A stretch of 64,000 nt of DNA, taken from positions 3,596,001 through 3,660,000 of the forward strand of contig NZ_JACHMM010000001.1 of NCBI RefSeq assembly GCF_014204975.1. The letters are read 5' to 3'. Positions within the stretch are counted from its first letter, which is position 1, and every line of letters starts with the position of its first letter. Below the pieces are notes generated by a model, which ran no database searches, was not told the origin of the DNA, and saw only the letters and a program-made list of their open reading frames with translations. Positions 1-8,076 of this stretch are shown here, in pieces. This DNA comes from Jiangella mangrovi (lineage in GTDB: Bacteria; Actinomycetota; Actinomycetes; Jiangellales; Jiangellaceae). The translations under genes were made by a program, and so were the position numbers.

Positions 1-2
1 AC

Positions 3-1502
3 GTCCGCCGGTTCAGCGAGGACTGGGAGAAGAGCGCGTCCCTCGAGCTTCGTCTGGGCCGGCCCGACGCCATCCGCCGGTACGAAGCGCATGGACGGGT
101 CGCGGGTGGCGAGTCCGACGTCATGCTCGACACGGCGTACCGAGCGTGGGCCCAGGACCTGGCGGCAGGTAAAGCCACCTTGCTGATCGCCGATGATGCC
201 GAGACCGTCAGCTCCCTCAACGCGCGGGCTCGGAACGACCGGATGCTCGCCGGGGACGTCGGGGATGGAGGCGTTCAGCTTGCCGACGGCAACCGAGCCA
301 GCGGCGGCGACCTCGTGATCACACGACAGAACGATCGCCGGCTCTCGGTCGGCACCGGGTGGGTGAAGAACGGTGACCGTTGGATCGTCACCGCGAACCA
401 CGCCGATGGGGCTCTTACGGTTTGGCGCGCCGACGGACGTTGGCGGGGGACCGTCACGCTCCCGTCCTGGTACGTGGCCGAGCACGTCGACCTCGGATAC
501 GCCATCACCGCGCACAGAGCGCAAGGTGCCACCGTCGACACGTCCCACGTCATCGTCCGTTCACCGGCGATGACGCGCGAGGCGTTCTACGTCGCGATGT
601 CTCGCGGCCGGCAGAGCAACGCCGCCTACGTCGCCACCGACCGCGCCCACCTCGAGGAGCATCAGCGCTCCGACGGTGATGACCCGACGGCGCGGTCGGT
701 GCTCCAGGCGGTGCTCCGCAACAGCGCCAGTGCGCTGTCGGCTCACGAGATGATCAGGACCGAGCAGGAGACCTGGACGAGCATCGCGCAGCTTGCGGCC
801 GAGTACGAGACGATCGCCCAGCACGCCGAAGCCGAGCACGTCGCCACACTCCTCGCCATCGGCGGGCTCGATGATCGACAGCTCGACCAGGTGGTTCGGG
901 ACGACGCGTACGGATCGCTGGTCGCCGAGCTACGCCGAGCCTCCGCAAACGGCTTCGACCCGGCCGCGGTCGTCCGGCACACCGTTCTCGCAGGCAGCCT
1001 GGAGCGCGTCGACAATCTCACGACACTGCTTCGCCACCGCGTCCAGAAGCTGACGGGCAGTGGCCGGATACGCACGCCGGCTCGAGACAGCCGGCGGCTC
1101 GTCGTCGGGCTCCTCCCCAGAGCCGTCGGAGCAATGACCGAGGAGATGGCAGCGGTTCTGGCCGAACTCGAAGAACTCATGGAACGACGGGCAGATGCGA
1201 ACGTGGATGCCGCGGTTGCCGCGGGCGAGCCGTGGGTCCTGCGGTGCGGGCGACCGCCACAAGAGCCGGCGATGCGCCAGGCCTGGACTGACGCCGTGCG
1301 CGTGGTGGCGGCCTACCGCGACCTGCACAGAGTCGGTGGTGACGAACCCGTTGGGCCAGTGCCATCGACCGACCGCGAGCGGATCGACTTCAATCGCGCG
1401 GTCCGCGCCCTCCGAGACGCTCGCGCTCGCGCTGCGGGTCCACGCGATGAGGCAAGACCCGTCCTTCCGGCGGTGCACCGGCTCGATTCATTCAGCTCGT
1501 GA
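3..1502 (+). CDS. MobF/TraA-type conjugative relaxase-helicase, C-terminal part (5' end outside window)
   Basis: The frame is open from the window edge, so the N-terminal relaxase domain lies to the left. What remains is the end of a RecD-like helicase domain. A first block (RRFSEDW, GRPDAI, YEAHGR) resembles the region before helicase motif V of TraA proteins. It is followed by ITAHRAQGAT and then by FYVAMSRGR, the classic motif V/VI pair of UvrD/RecD-type helicases. After that comes a long Ala/Arg-rich, probably helical tail. Proteins of this family nick oriT and unwind the transferred strand in conjugation. It is good evidence for an integrative conjugative element or plasmid-derived DNA at the left edge. 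The helicase assignment is firm; whether the full protein is intact cannot be seen. Confidence 0.88.
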   Translation, partial: VRRFSEDWEKSASLELRLGRPDAIRRYEAHGRVAGGESDVMLDTAYRAWAQDLAAGKATLLIADDAETVSSLNARARNDRMLAGDVGDGGVQLADGNRASGGDLVITRQNDRRLSVGTGWVKNGDRWIVTANHADGALTVWRADGRWRGTVTLPSWYVAEHVDLGYAITAHRAQGATVDTSHVIVRSPAMTREAFYVAMSRGRQSNAAYVATDRAHLEEHQRSDGDDPTARSVLQAVLRNSASALSAHEMIRTEQETWTSIAQLAAEYETIAQHAEAEHVATLLAIGGLDDRQLDQVVRDDAYGSLVAELRRASANGFDPAAVVRHTVLAGSLERVDNLTTLLRHRVQKLTGSGRIRTPARDSRRLVVGLLPRAVGAMTEEMAAVLAELEELMERRADANVDAAVAAGEPWVLRCGRPPQEPAMRQAWTDAVRVVAAYRDLHRVGGDEPVGPVPSTDRERIDFNRAVRALRDARARAAGPRDEARPVLPAVHRLDSFSS

Positions 1503-1645
1503 TCCTGTTGGGCGTCGCCACATAGACTGTGAATCGCTGCAGTCGTGTTCATCGTCCGGCGTTCTCGAGCCGACGACCTACTCCGCCTTCGGAGTCCTCT
1601 CAATCCCTCCCGCAGCGGTCCCGGAAGCCGTTGAGAGGTGCCGCC

Positions 1646-1948
1646 GTGTTTGTACTGATCAGGAACGTGGGGACGTCAATCCAGGGCGCGCTCCAGCTAT
1701 CACCGTCCAGACGATTCCGAACCGAACTGGGCCGACGCGCGGGGTTCGGTGTGGCGATCTCGGGTCTGCTCGGCATCGGCTATCTGCTCGTCGCCGCCGT
1801 CTTCCAGGTGCTGCTGGAGAGAGGCGGACCCGGCTGGTTGCATCTCCTGGTGATCCTTTTCATCTGGAACGGGCTCACGCTCTGTTGGCAGGCAGTCTTC
1901 GGGACAGCCGGCTCGGTGAGTGCCCGCCTGCGACGGAGGCGTCCCTAG
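1646..1948 (+). CDS. Small two-helix membrane protein, unknown function
   Basis: About 100 residues from a GTG start with a GAGAGG ribosome site 7-8 bases upstream. A longer in-frame start at 1529 gives an Arg/Ser-rich leader with no protein character, so I prefer the GTG. The protein has a basic N-terminus and two hydrophobic segments (around FGVAISGLLGIGYLLVAAVF and WLHLLVILFIW), with a basic RLRRRRP end. It follows the relaxase by about 140 bp on the same strand, so it may be element cargo or an accessory transfer protein. I recognise no family. Confidence 0.5.
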   Translation: MFVLIRNVGTSIQGALQLSPSRRFRTELGRRAGFGVAISGLLGIGYLLVAAVFQVLLERGGPGWLHLLVILFIWNGLTLCWQAVFGTAGSVSARLRRRRP

Positions 1949-1952
1949 GTGC

Positions 1953-2846
1953 TCACATCTCCCTCTCTGGTGAGCCTGGGTGCACGAAGCCGTTCGGCGG
2001 AACCGAAGGACTGCTCATGGGCCGGACGTTGCCGCGCGGACGGCTGTGCATCCTGGTGACCCGGTCCGTATCGGGCGTCCTGGGTCCGTCGTGGGCAGCG
2101 ACGCGGTCACCGGCTTGTGCCCGAGCGCCTTGGAGGTCGAAGGCGGCCGAGGCCAGCCCGCCCTCGGAGAACGGCGAGGGGCCGATGATCACGACGCAGC
2201 CGACGGGGTCCAGAGATCCGTGGGCTTTGTAGCGGCCGGGTTCGAGGTGGAGATGAGCGTCGGCGGCGGGTCCTTGGTAGAGCGGTTTACCGAAGGGGTC
2301 GCCGTCGCGGCGGATGACGATGTCGCGCTCGGCTCGTAAGACGAGATCGTGGATGTGATCGAGATCGTCGGCATCCAACAACCCCGCGGCGATGATGTCG
2401 TCGCCTCTTCGCAGTACTTGCTTCGCAATCTCGACGCTCAAGAGATCGGGCAGGGGCTTGTCAGCGGCGAGATCGACTGACGGCGGTGCGACCGTCGACA
2501 CGGCCAGCACGCGCAGTTCGATGAGATTGCGGTGCGCGATCTCACCGAGCCATTCGGGGTAGCGGCCAGCCGGTGGCAGCCCTGCCGCGTGGCGCTCGCC
2601 TGCATCGGCCAGCGATGAGGCGATGGCGTGAAGCGCCCCCCTGAGCGACATCGCCTCGCCAGGCGGGCCGTACAGAGGGCCGCCCGCGAGAGAGTCGAGC
2701 ACGTCGACATCGGTCGGCTCAGCGCGCCATTGGAACCGTGCGCGCGGTTCGCCGTGTCCTGACGCCTCATGCCCGAGGTAGCGCACCCAGAGGTGCAGGC
2801 TCCCGACTTCCGCGCGCACTTCTTCTTGACCTGTGTCTCGATCCAT
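1953..2846 (-). CDS. Hypothetical protein, unknown family
   Basis: The ATG at 2846 is preceded by a strong AGGAG site, so I chose it over the longer open frame reaching 3743. The 297-residue product is acidic and soluble. The first 230 residues look like a normal protein (EWLGEIAHRNLIELRVLAVS, DLDHIHDLVLRAERDI). The last 60 or so are Arg/Pro-rich and could be read-through after a lost stop. It is divergent from the DUF6879 gene with a 147-bp gap. No domain is recognised and no function is proposed. Confidence 0.55.
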   Translation of the reverse strand: MDRDTGQEEVRAEVGSLHLWVRYLGHEASGHGEPRARFQWRAEPTDVDVLDSLAGGPLYGPPGEAMSLRGALHAIASSLADAGERHAAGLPPAGRYPEWLGEIAHRNLIELRVLAVSTVAPPSVDLAADKPLPDLLSVEIAKQVLRRGDDIIAAGLLDADDLDHIHDLVLRAERDIVIRRDGDPFGKPLYQGPAADAHLHLEPGRYKAHGSLDPVGCVVIIGPSPFSEGGLASAAFDLQGARAQAGDRVAAHDGPRTPDTDRVTRMHSRPRGNVRPMSSPSVPPNGFVHPGSPEREM

Positions 2847-2993
2847 GGTGGCTCCTCGCTCGCGTCCCTTCCGGGTCAGGTACGCGCGAGGGTTCGTCTT
2901 TTTGGGGGCCTGGATGTTGAGGAGGTGCCGCGGTCCGTTACGGACAGCGCCGGGATCCCACGCGGACGTCCCGCGCCTGGCAGATTGGACCCG

Positions 2994-3623
2994 ATGACCG
3001 AACTCCTCGCCGGCGCCGCGTTCCGGGAACTCTTCGACCGCTACGAGCACACCGCCTTCCGTCTGGAGACGCGAGAGCGATACGTCGACGACGAGGAGCA
3101 GGAACCGCTGCGCAAGTTCCTCGCAGCGGAGCCCGCCGACGACACATGGTTCCTCGACTGGGTCGAGGACATTGAGGCGGCGACCGCTGCCGGCAAACGG
3201 ATCGAGCGGGTGAGAGTCGTCAATGAGCCGTTCAGCGACTACACCCGCTTCGGACTTGACCTGGCGCGTCTCAACGTCAGCGCCGGCGAAGACATCCGGT
3301 ACCTTCCCCGCCCCGTTGCGTCCGACCTGGCGCTCCCCGATGAGGACTTCTGGATCTTCGACTCCAAGACCTTGGCCGTCCTCCGATTCGCTGACGACGA
3401 TCGATTGCAGGGTGTGGAAGTCATCGACGATCCCGCACAGGTCCTGCTGCGCTGCCAGTGGCGTGACGCCGCCTGGCACTACGCGATTCCGGGAGCTCCG
3501 GTCGTGAGGGAGTCGGGCATGGGCGATCTCCGATCCGGGACCGTGTCGTACTCCCACCATCGCCGCGGGCGCTCGAGCTTCCGTAGAGCCGGCCCGCCCG
3601 CGGCACTGGGACGTTCGCCCTGA
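2994..3623 (+). CDS. DUF6879 family protein
   Basis: A 209-residue protein with the hallmarks of the actinobacterial DUF6879 family: FRELFDRYEHTAFRLETR near the N-terminus, then RVRVVNEPFSDYTRF, GEDIRYLPR, LPDEDFWIFD, and a final QWRDAAWHYA. Family members are usually next to a helix-turn-helix protein of the Scr1 type and are common on mobile or accessory DNA; their function is unknown. The ATG at 2994 opens directly into the domain. About 45 residues after the normal domain end are low-complexity (Arg/Ser/Gly) and may come from a displaced stop codon. No HTH partner is visible beside it, which is odd. Confidence 0.75.
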   Translation: MTELLAGAAFRELFDRYEHTAFRLETRERYVDDEEQEPLRKFLAAEPADDTWFLDWVEDIEAATAAGKRIERVRVVNEPFSDYTRFGLDLARLNVSAGEDIRYLPRPVASDLALPDEDFWIFDSKTLAVLRFADDDRLQGVEVIDDPAQVLLRCQWRDAAWHYAIPGAPVVRESGMGDLRSGTVSYSHHRRGRSSFRRAGPPAALGRSP

Positions 3624-3649
3624 ACCCGAATGCCTCGTGGCACGGTCCG

Positions 3650-4057
3650 GTGGCGGACCTTCGCCCGTACCGCTGCGGTCGCGGACACGACAGCGTGGGC
3701 CGGGTGACCACTGGATCGGTCCTGACGCGCAAGGCGGCAACACTGCGCCTCGTCCACGCCGGCATCGCGGCAGCCGAGCTCGGCAGCCTCGGGTACGTCT
3801 GGGCGTGCGCCGTGACCGGCCGGCGCGACCGTCTCCTGGCCGTCTGCGTCGGCGCTCTCGCGGGTGAGGGTGCAGCGCTGGTGATCGGGCGGGGCAACTG
3901 CCCGCTCGGCCCGCTGCAGCGGCGTTGGGGCGACTCGGTCCCGCTGTTCGAGCTCGTCCTCCCGCCGCGCGCGGCGAAGGCCGCCGTGCCCGTCCTCACC
4001 GCTGTCGCCATGGCCGGCATCGCGGCGGTCGCCGTTCGGCCGGGACGGTCAGGGTAA
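3650..4057 (+). CDS. Small integral membrane protein (CPLGPLQRR-containing)
   Basis: 135 residues with about three or four hydrophobic helices separated by short charged loops. A GRGNCPLGPLQRRWGD loop precedes an LFELVLPPRAAKAAVPVL segment. The CPL-x-x-LQ loop recalls DUF2784-like small membrane proteins, but I am not sure of the family. The GTG start at 3650 is taken from the open frame; a later GTG near VGRVTTG is also possible. It converges on the SQR-like gene and the two 3' ends overlap by 9 bp. Confidence 0.55.
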   Translation: MADLRPYRCGRGHDSVGRVTTGSVLTRKAATLRLVHAGIAAAELGSLGYVWACAVTGRRDRLLAVCVGALAGEGAALVIGRGNCPLGPLQRRWGDSVPLFELVLPPRAAKAAVPVLTAVAMAGIAAVAVRPGRSG

Positions 4058-5254
4058 GCGGACGTAGCCGTGACGTGACTTCCAGAGGTAGTACTTCTCG
4101 AACAGCAGTTTCGCGCCGTGGGACTGCGGTCCGGGGATGAGCACGCCAGCGCGACGCGGCGGGAGCATCTTGTCGGCGAGGATCATCACGCCGTTGTTGC
4201 CGGCGTCCATGACGCAGACCGCCGGGATATCGCCGAACTCCTTGTGCCTCGTCGGCTCGCCTCCCAGGATCTGGCTGGCGATGTTGCTGGCGGCGACGCG
4301 GGCCTGCACCTCGGTCGGGAATCCGGTCTTGGGCACCCCGATGGGCACTGCGGTCGTCCACGGCACTGTCACCGCGGCGGCGATCCCGACGGCGTAGACG
4401 TCGGGCCAGGCCACCGACTGGTACGTGTCGTGGACCGGCACGTAGCCCTTGTCGTCGACCAGTCCCTGCGCCGTGCGCACGACCTCCTGGCCCTGGAAGG
4501 GCGGGATGATCACGGCGTAGGCGAAGTCGACCGCGTCGCCGTCGGCCAGGGCGATCTTGCCGGGCGTCACCTCGGACAGTGCCATGCCGGTGACCGCGGT
4601 GATGCCCTCCTTCTTCAGGAACATGCCGAGCAGCTTCTCGCCGCCGGGCAGCCCGCCGATGCCGAAGTGGCCGAGGAAGGGCTCGGCGGTGACGTAGGTG
4701 AGGCCGACCTGCTTCCTCAGGCCCGCGCGGCGCAGCTGGTACGAGACGTTGAACAGGAACTCGTAGGCCGCGCCGAAGCAGCCGGCGCCCTGGGTGGCGG
4801 CGACGACCACGGGACCCGGGTCGTCCAGGAAGCGGCGCCAGCCGGCGCCTGCGTCGATGGCGTCCTCGAGGGTCGTGATCGTGTGTGCGCCAGGCGTGCC
4901 GGTGAGCCCCGGCACCACGTCCATGCTGTTGCGGTAGCCAGTGGCGACGACGAGGTAGTCGTACGGATACGTGCCCGCGGTCGTGGTGACGCGGCGGTTC
5001 ACCGGGTCGATCCGGGTCGCGGCGGCGTGGACGAAGTCGATGTCGTGTTCCTCGAACGTCGGCGCGAGTGGGAAGGTGATGTCCTGCGGCCGGCGCTTGC
5101 CGAAGGGCAGCCAGATCAGCGACGGGTTGAACAGGAAGTGGTCCGACGCCGAGACGACGCGAACGTCCACGTCGCCATGGAGCTCGTGCTTGACGCTCAA
5201 CGCGGCGGTCAGCCCGCCGAAGTTGCCGCCGAGTACAAGGACGTTCTTCCGCAT
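4049..5254 (-). CDS. FAD-dependent oxidoreductase, sulfide:quinone oxidoreductase-like
   Basis: 401 residues with an N-terminal dinucleotide fold (VLVLGGNFGGLTAAL), a YDYLVVATGY second FAD motif and a WPDVYAVGIAA motif near residue 290, the usual layout of SQR/NDH-2-like enzymes of the pyridine nucleotide-disulfide family. Such enzymes pass electrons from sulfide or NADH to the quinone pool at the membrane. The ATG at 5254 has GAGG about 8 bases upstream; a GTG three codons earlier is less well placed. It is the last gene of a five-gene minus-strand run (PIG-L-like, aldolase, USP, small membrane protein, this), suggesting hypoxic induction and a redox role. The true donor is unknown. Confidence 0.78.
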   Translation of the reverse strand: MRKNVLVLGGNFGGLTAALSVKHELHGDVDVRVVSASDHFLFNPSLIWLPFGKRRPQDITFPLAPTFEEHDIDFVHAAATRIDPVNRRVTTTAGTYPYDYLVVATGYRNSMDVVPGLTGTPGAHTITTLEDAIDAGAGWRRFLDDPGPVVVAATQGAGCFGAAYEFLFNVSYQLRRAGLRKQVGLTYVTAEPFLGHFGIGGLPGGEKLLGMFLKKEGITAVTGMALSEVTPGKIALADGDAVDFAYAVIIPPFQGQEVVRTAQGLVDDKGYVPVHDTYQSVAWPDVYAVGIAAAVTVPWTTAVPIGVPKTGFPTEVQARVAASNIASQILGGEPTRHKEFGDIPAVCVMDAGNNGVMILADKMLPPRRAGVLIPGPQSHGAKLLFEKYYLWKSRHGYVRLP

Positions 5255-5279
5255 GATGATCACCTCGAAGTGGATCGGC

Positions 5280-5456
5280 TCATTCCAGTGCTTGGAAGGC
5301 CTCGTAGATCATGAACGCGGGCCAGAGCAGGCCCTGCAGGACGGCCAGCAGGTACTCCCCGAAGGAGTCCGCCTGCTGCCAGAAGTAGACGAGCGCTCCG
5401 AAGATGCCGAGGCCGTAGATGGCCCCGCCACCGGCGGCGGCCCCACGGTCAGCCAT
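5280..5456 (-). CDS. 58-residue membrane peptide coupled to a universal stress protein
   Basis: Starts at an ATG that overlaps the stop of the upstream USP gene (ATGGCTGA), so translation is probably coupled. The peptide has a Gly-rich start, one hydrophobic segment (IYGLGIFGALVYFW), then a second amphipathic or hydrophobic stretch around LLAVLQGLLWPAFMIYEAF. The SQR-like gene begins 25 bp further on. I recognise it as the kind of short membrane protein seen beside stress proteins in hypoxia clusters, but no function is known; a membrane tether or assembly factor for the neighbouring oxidoreductase is only a guess. Confidence 0.7.
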   Translation of the reverse strand: MADRGAAAGGGAIYGLGIFGALVYFWQQADSFGEYLLAVLQGLLWPAFMIYEAFQALE

Positions 5457-6348
5457 GAGCGTCCGCCTCCTCCGCATGCACGACGGCGACCGGGCGGCTC
5501 GCGTGGTGCAGCACGCCGTGACTGGTCGAGCCGAGGAGCAGGCTGCGCACCTCACCGCGGCCGCGTGAGCCGACGACGATGAGCGCCGCTTCCTGCCCGG
5601 CGTCGACGATCGCCTGGGCGGCGTCGCCGGGCACGACCCGGACCGTGACCTCGGCATGGGAGCCGGTCGCGGCACGGGCGCGCACGACGGCGTCGCGCAC
5701 CAGCGCATCGGCATAGTCGTGTTCCGCGGCGGTGGCTTCTTCCAAGCCGATCGCCTCGAAGATCGGTGCCGGGACTGCTTGCAGGTGGAACGCGTTCACC
5801 GCCACCACCGGAGCCGACAGGAGATCGGCCTCCGCCAGAGCGAACCGGAGTGCGGCGTCGCTGTGGGCCGAGCCGTCGACGCCGACGACGATGGTTCCGT
5901 CGCTGTCGGCGGGGTGCGGCGGGACGACGACCACGGGCGTCTTCGAGCGGGCGGCGACGCGCCCGCTCACGGAGCCGAGGACGAGCGCGCCGAGCGCGCT
6001 CAGTCCTCGGGTTCCGGCCACGGTCAGCGCGGCGTCGTGCCCGACCTCGAGCAGTGCCTGCGCCGGCGGCTGCTGGATCAGGAAGGTGTCCATGTCGAGG
6101 CTGGGCCACTCGTCCTTCACCCGTTGCCGGGCCTTGTCCAGGAGCTGGGTGGCGTAGGCGCGCAGGTCGTCGGGCGGGGGAAGGACGGCCGAGCTTCCGT
6201 ACGGCACGGCGGCGATGGGCATCCAGAGTCCGTGGACGGCGTAGAGGGCGACGCCGCGGCGGTGCGCCTCAGCGGCCGCCCAGGTGAGGGCGATGCCGCT
6301 GTCCGGCGAGCCGTCGACGCCGACGACGATGGCGTTCGAGCTGGTCAT
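5449..6348 (-). CDS. Universal stress protein, tandem two-domain
   Basis: 299 residues made of two USP domains. The first starts IVVGVDGSPDSGIAL and ends in the nucleotide-binding loop region GTRGLSALGALVLGSVSGRVA. The second starts IVVGVDGSAHSDAAL and ends GSRGRGEVRSLLLGSTSHGVL. The G-x-G-x(9)-G-S/T loops indicate ATP-binding type USPs. Double-domain USPs are hallmark members of the DosR/OsdR hypoxia regulons. It lies 21 bp after the aldolase gene and overlaps the following 58-residue gene, so it belongs to the operon led from the 7.95-8.08 kb promoter region. Confidence 0.93.
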   Translation of the reverse strand: MTSSNAIVVGVDGSPDSGIALTWAAAEAHRRGVALYAVHGLWMPIAAVPYGSSAVLPPPDDLRAYATQLLDKARQRVKDEWPSLDMDTFLIQQPPAQALLEVGHDAALTVAGTRGLSALGALVLGSVSGRVAARSKTPVVVVPPHPADSDGTIVVGVDGSAHSDAALRFALAEADLLSAPVVAVNAFHLQAVPAPIFEAIGLEEATAAEHDYADALVRDAVVRARAATGSHAEVTVRVVPGDAAQAIVDAGQEAALIVVGSRGRGEVRSLLLGSTSHGVLHHASRPVAVVHAEEADAHG

Positions 6349-6369
6349 GATGGGCTCCGATCAGGAAGG

Positions 6370-7260
6370 TCAGCTCGGATACTTGGCGAGGACGTTCTTG
6401 AGGCTGTCGACGAAGCGGAGTGACTCATCGTGGCCGCGCTGCCAGACGTTGCGGCCGAAGATGAGACCGGTGCCGCCGGCCTCCATGGACTGCCGGGCTT
6501 TCTCGAGCATCGCGTCGTCGCCGGCCCGGGTGCCGCCGGAGACCAGCACGAGGGTGCGGTTGGCCGAGCGCACCACCGCGTCGATCGCCTCCTGCGAGGA
6601 GAACTCGTCGCCGTACGGTTCCTTCACGCCGGTGCGCTTCTCCGGATGCGGGAAGTTCACCTTGACGACGTCGGCGCCCAGTTCGCTCGCTGTGCGAGCC
6701 GCGTAGTCGACGGCATAGTATGAATCCTTGCCGCCCTTGGCCTCGATGGCCGAGCCGCGCGGGTACGCCCAGACGATGAGCGGCATGCCGAGGCGCTCGG
6801 CGTCGGAGCGCACCACCTGGAACTGCGCGAAGTCCAGCTCCTGCGCCGGAGTGCCGACGTAGAGCGTGTAGCCGACGGCGTCGGCACCCAGCCGGACGGC
6901 GTCCTCGACCGTCGCGTGGACGGGCGAGAGCGCCTCGGCGTCGGACGGAATGTCCGTCTTGCCGTTGAGCTTGAGGATCAGCGGGATCTCACCGGCGTAG
7001 TCCCAGTAGAACTTCTCAGCCAAGCCGATCTGGAGCGCGATGCCGTTGAACTCGCCCTCCGTGGCCAGCCGCATGATGTACGCAGGGTCGCCGGAGGCCG
7101 GGTTGTCGAAGAAGTCGCGTGGCCCGTGTTCCAGACCCTGGTCGTAGGGGAGGAACAGCGCCGTGCCGTTGCGCAGGCCGTATTCGAAGAGGATGCGGTG
7201 CAGGCGGGTCTTCTTGCCCGTGCTCAGGCCAAGTTCATTCAGTCTCGGCCGGGTCGTCAT
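6370..7260 (-). CDS. Class I fructose-bisphosphate aldolase (DhnA/FbaB type)
   Basis: 296 residues from an ATG with an AAGGAGAGG site. The TIM-barrel features of the DhnA/FbaB family are present: LPYDQGLEHGP near the N-terminus, an ILKLNGKTD strand, and GADVVKVNFPHP, whose second Lys is the likely Schiff-base residue. GTGLIFGRNVWQR near the end fits the phosphate-binding loop. It cleaves fructose 1,6-bisphosphate without a metal. This is a different enzyme from the class II aldolase usual in actinobacteria, so it looks like a condition-specific copy. It is in the same operon as the USP and SQR-like genes. Confidence 0.92.
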   Translation of the reverse strand: MTTRPRLNELGLSTGKKTRLHRILFEYGLRNGTALFLPYDQGLEHGPRDFFDNPASGDPAYIMRLATEGEFNGIALQIGLAEKFYWDYAGEIPLILKLNGKTDIPSDAEALSPVHATVEDAVRLGADAVGYTLYVGTPAQELDFAQFQVVRSDAERLGMPLIVWAYPRGSAIEAKGGKDSYYAVDYAARTASELGADVVKVNFPHPEKRTGVKEPYGDEFSSQEAIDAVVRSANRTLVLVSGGTRAGDDAMLEKARQSMEAGGTGLIFGRNVWQRGHDESLRFVDSLKNVLAKYPS

Positions 7261-7295
7261 CGTGATCCTCTCCTTCGATGGGTGCGTGACGGGGG

Positions 7296-7949
7296 TCAGA
7301 GGTCGGCTCGGGTAGCGACCGGGCTGAGCACGCGCTCGGTGCGAAGCACGATCAGCCGCTCCTCGCGTTGTTGGTGGTTCAGCCAGCGGCTGCGCAGCGG
7401 ATCGTCCGCGGGCAGGCCGGTGTGGCAGGCGATCGCGGCCCGCTGTCGTTCGCGGTCGGCGTCGACGACGAGGACCTGCTGTCCCCGAGTCGGCTGCGGC
7501 GCGCGTAGGGTCCAGGCGTAGAGCGTGCTGCCGAGCCTCGTCGCGGCACGATAGGTGGCACGCATGGTCCGCACGTGGTCCGGGTGCGCGTCCGGGCCGG
7601 TGGCGTCGATGGCGAGCAGGGCGTCGGCATCGCGGCCGGCGTCGAGTATCTCGGCGGCGAGCTCGTCGATGCTCGCGGTCATCAGCGTGCCCGGAGCGTG
7701 ATCGAGCAAAGTGACGTCTTCGGCGCCGATGTGGCGGCTGGCGCGTCCGAGGTCTCGGGCGCGGTCCAGCCGGCGGCGGGGCACCGCGTCGGTGCGGCGG
7801 CCATGCGTCAGACACACGATGTGCACGGCGGTGCCGGCATCGGCGAAGGCGGCGATGACGCCCCCGAGCGCGAAGGTCGCGTCATACGGATGTGCGCAGA
7901 CGGCGAGGAGACGCCGGACCTCAGGCACGGGCTTCGTGTGGTTGCTCAT
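7296..7949 (-). CDS. PIG-L/LmbE-like deacetylase with altered metal motif
   Basis: 217 residues resembling the LmbE/PIG-L N-acetylglucosaminyl deacetylases (MshB/Mca relatives). The first motif, normally AHPDDE, reads CAHPYDA here, so the residue usually acting as general base and the last Glu are changed while the ligand His and second Asp remain. The later motif DAHPDHV is intact. Activity as a classical Zn deacetylase is therefore doubtful. It is the first gene of the minus-strand operon ending with the SQR-like gene, 35 bp before the aldolase, and is divergent from the ACS-GNAT gene across a promoter with a strong candidate regulator box. Confidence 0.8.
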   Translation of the reverse strand: MSNHTKPVPEVRRLLAVCAHPYDATFALGGVIAAFADAGTAVHIVCLTHGRRTDAVPRRRLDRARDLGRASRHIGAEDVTLLDHAPGTLMTASIDELAAEILDAGRDADALLAIDATGPDAHPDHVRTMRATYRAATRLGSTLYAWTLRAPQPTRGQQVLVVDADRERQRAAIACHTGLPADDPLRSRWLNHQQREERLIVLRTERVLSPVATRADL

Positions 7950-7984
7950 GTCTTCAGCGTCTGCCGTGGTCGTGCCACGGCGTA

Positions 7985-8019
7985 GAGCCGGAAGGCCGCG
8001 AACGCGGGACCTTGGGCCC
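7985..8019. promoter_or_regulatory. Candidate DevR/OsdR boxes in divergent promoter
   Basis: GGGACCTTGGGCCC (8006-8019) is a near-perfect 14-bp palindrome of the DosR-box type, and GAGCCGGAAGGCCG lies exactly 21 bp before it (7985-7998). The pair sits between the PIG-L-like operon (start 7949) and the ACS-GNAT gene (start 8077) and could serve both directions. The motif is seen directly; binding is inferred from resemblance to DosR sites. Confidence 0.6.
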
Positions 8020-8076
8020 GATCGCCGACGACCGCGGCCGCTCTAGCGTCACCGGTGAGAGACCCGGGAGGATCCG

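Noticed and set aside
1195..2232. 345-codon plus-strand frame overlapping the relaxase end and the following genes
   Set aside because: It overlaps the relaxase in another frame, crosses the small membrane gene and has Ser/Arg/Pro-rich sequence without a domain.
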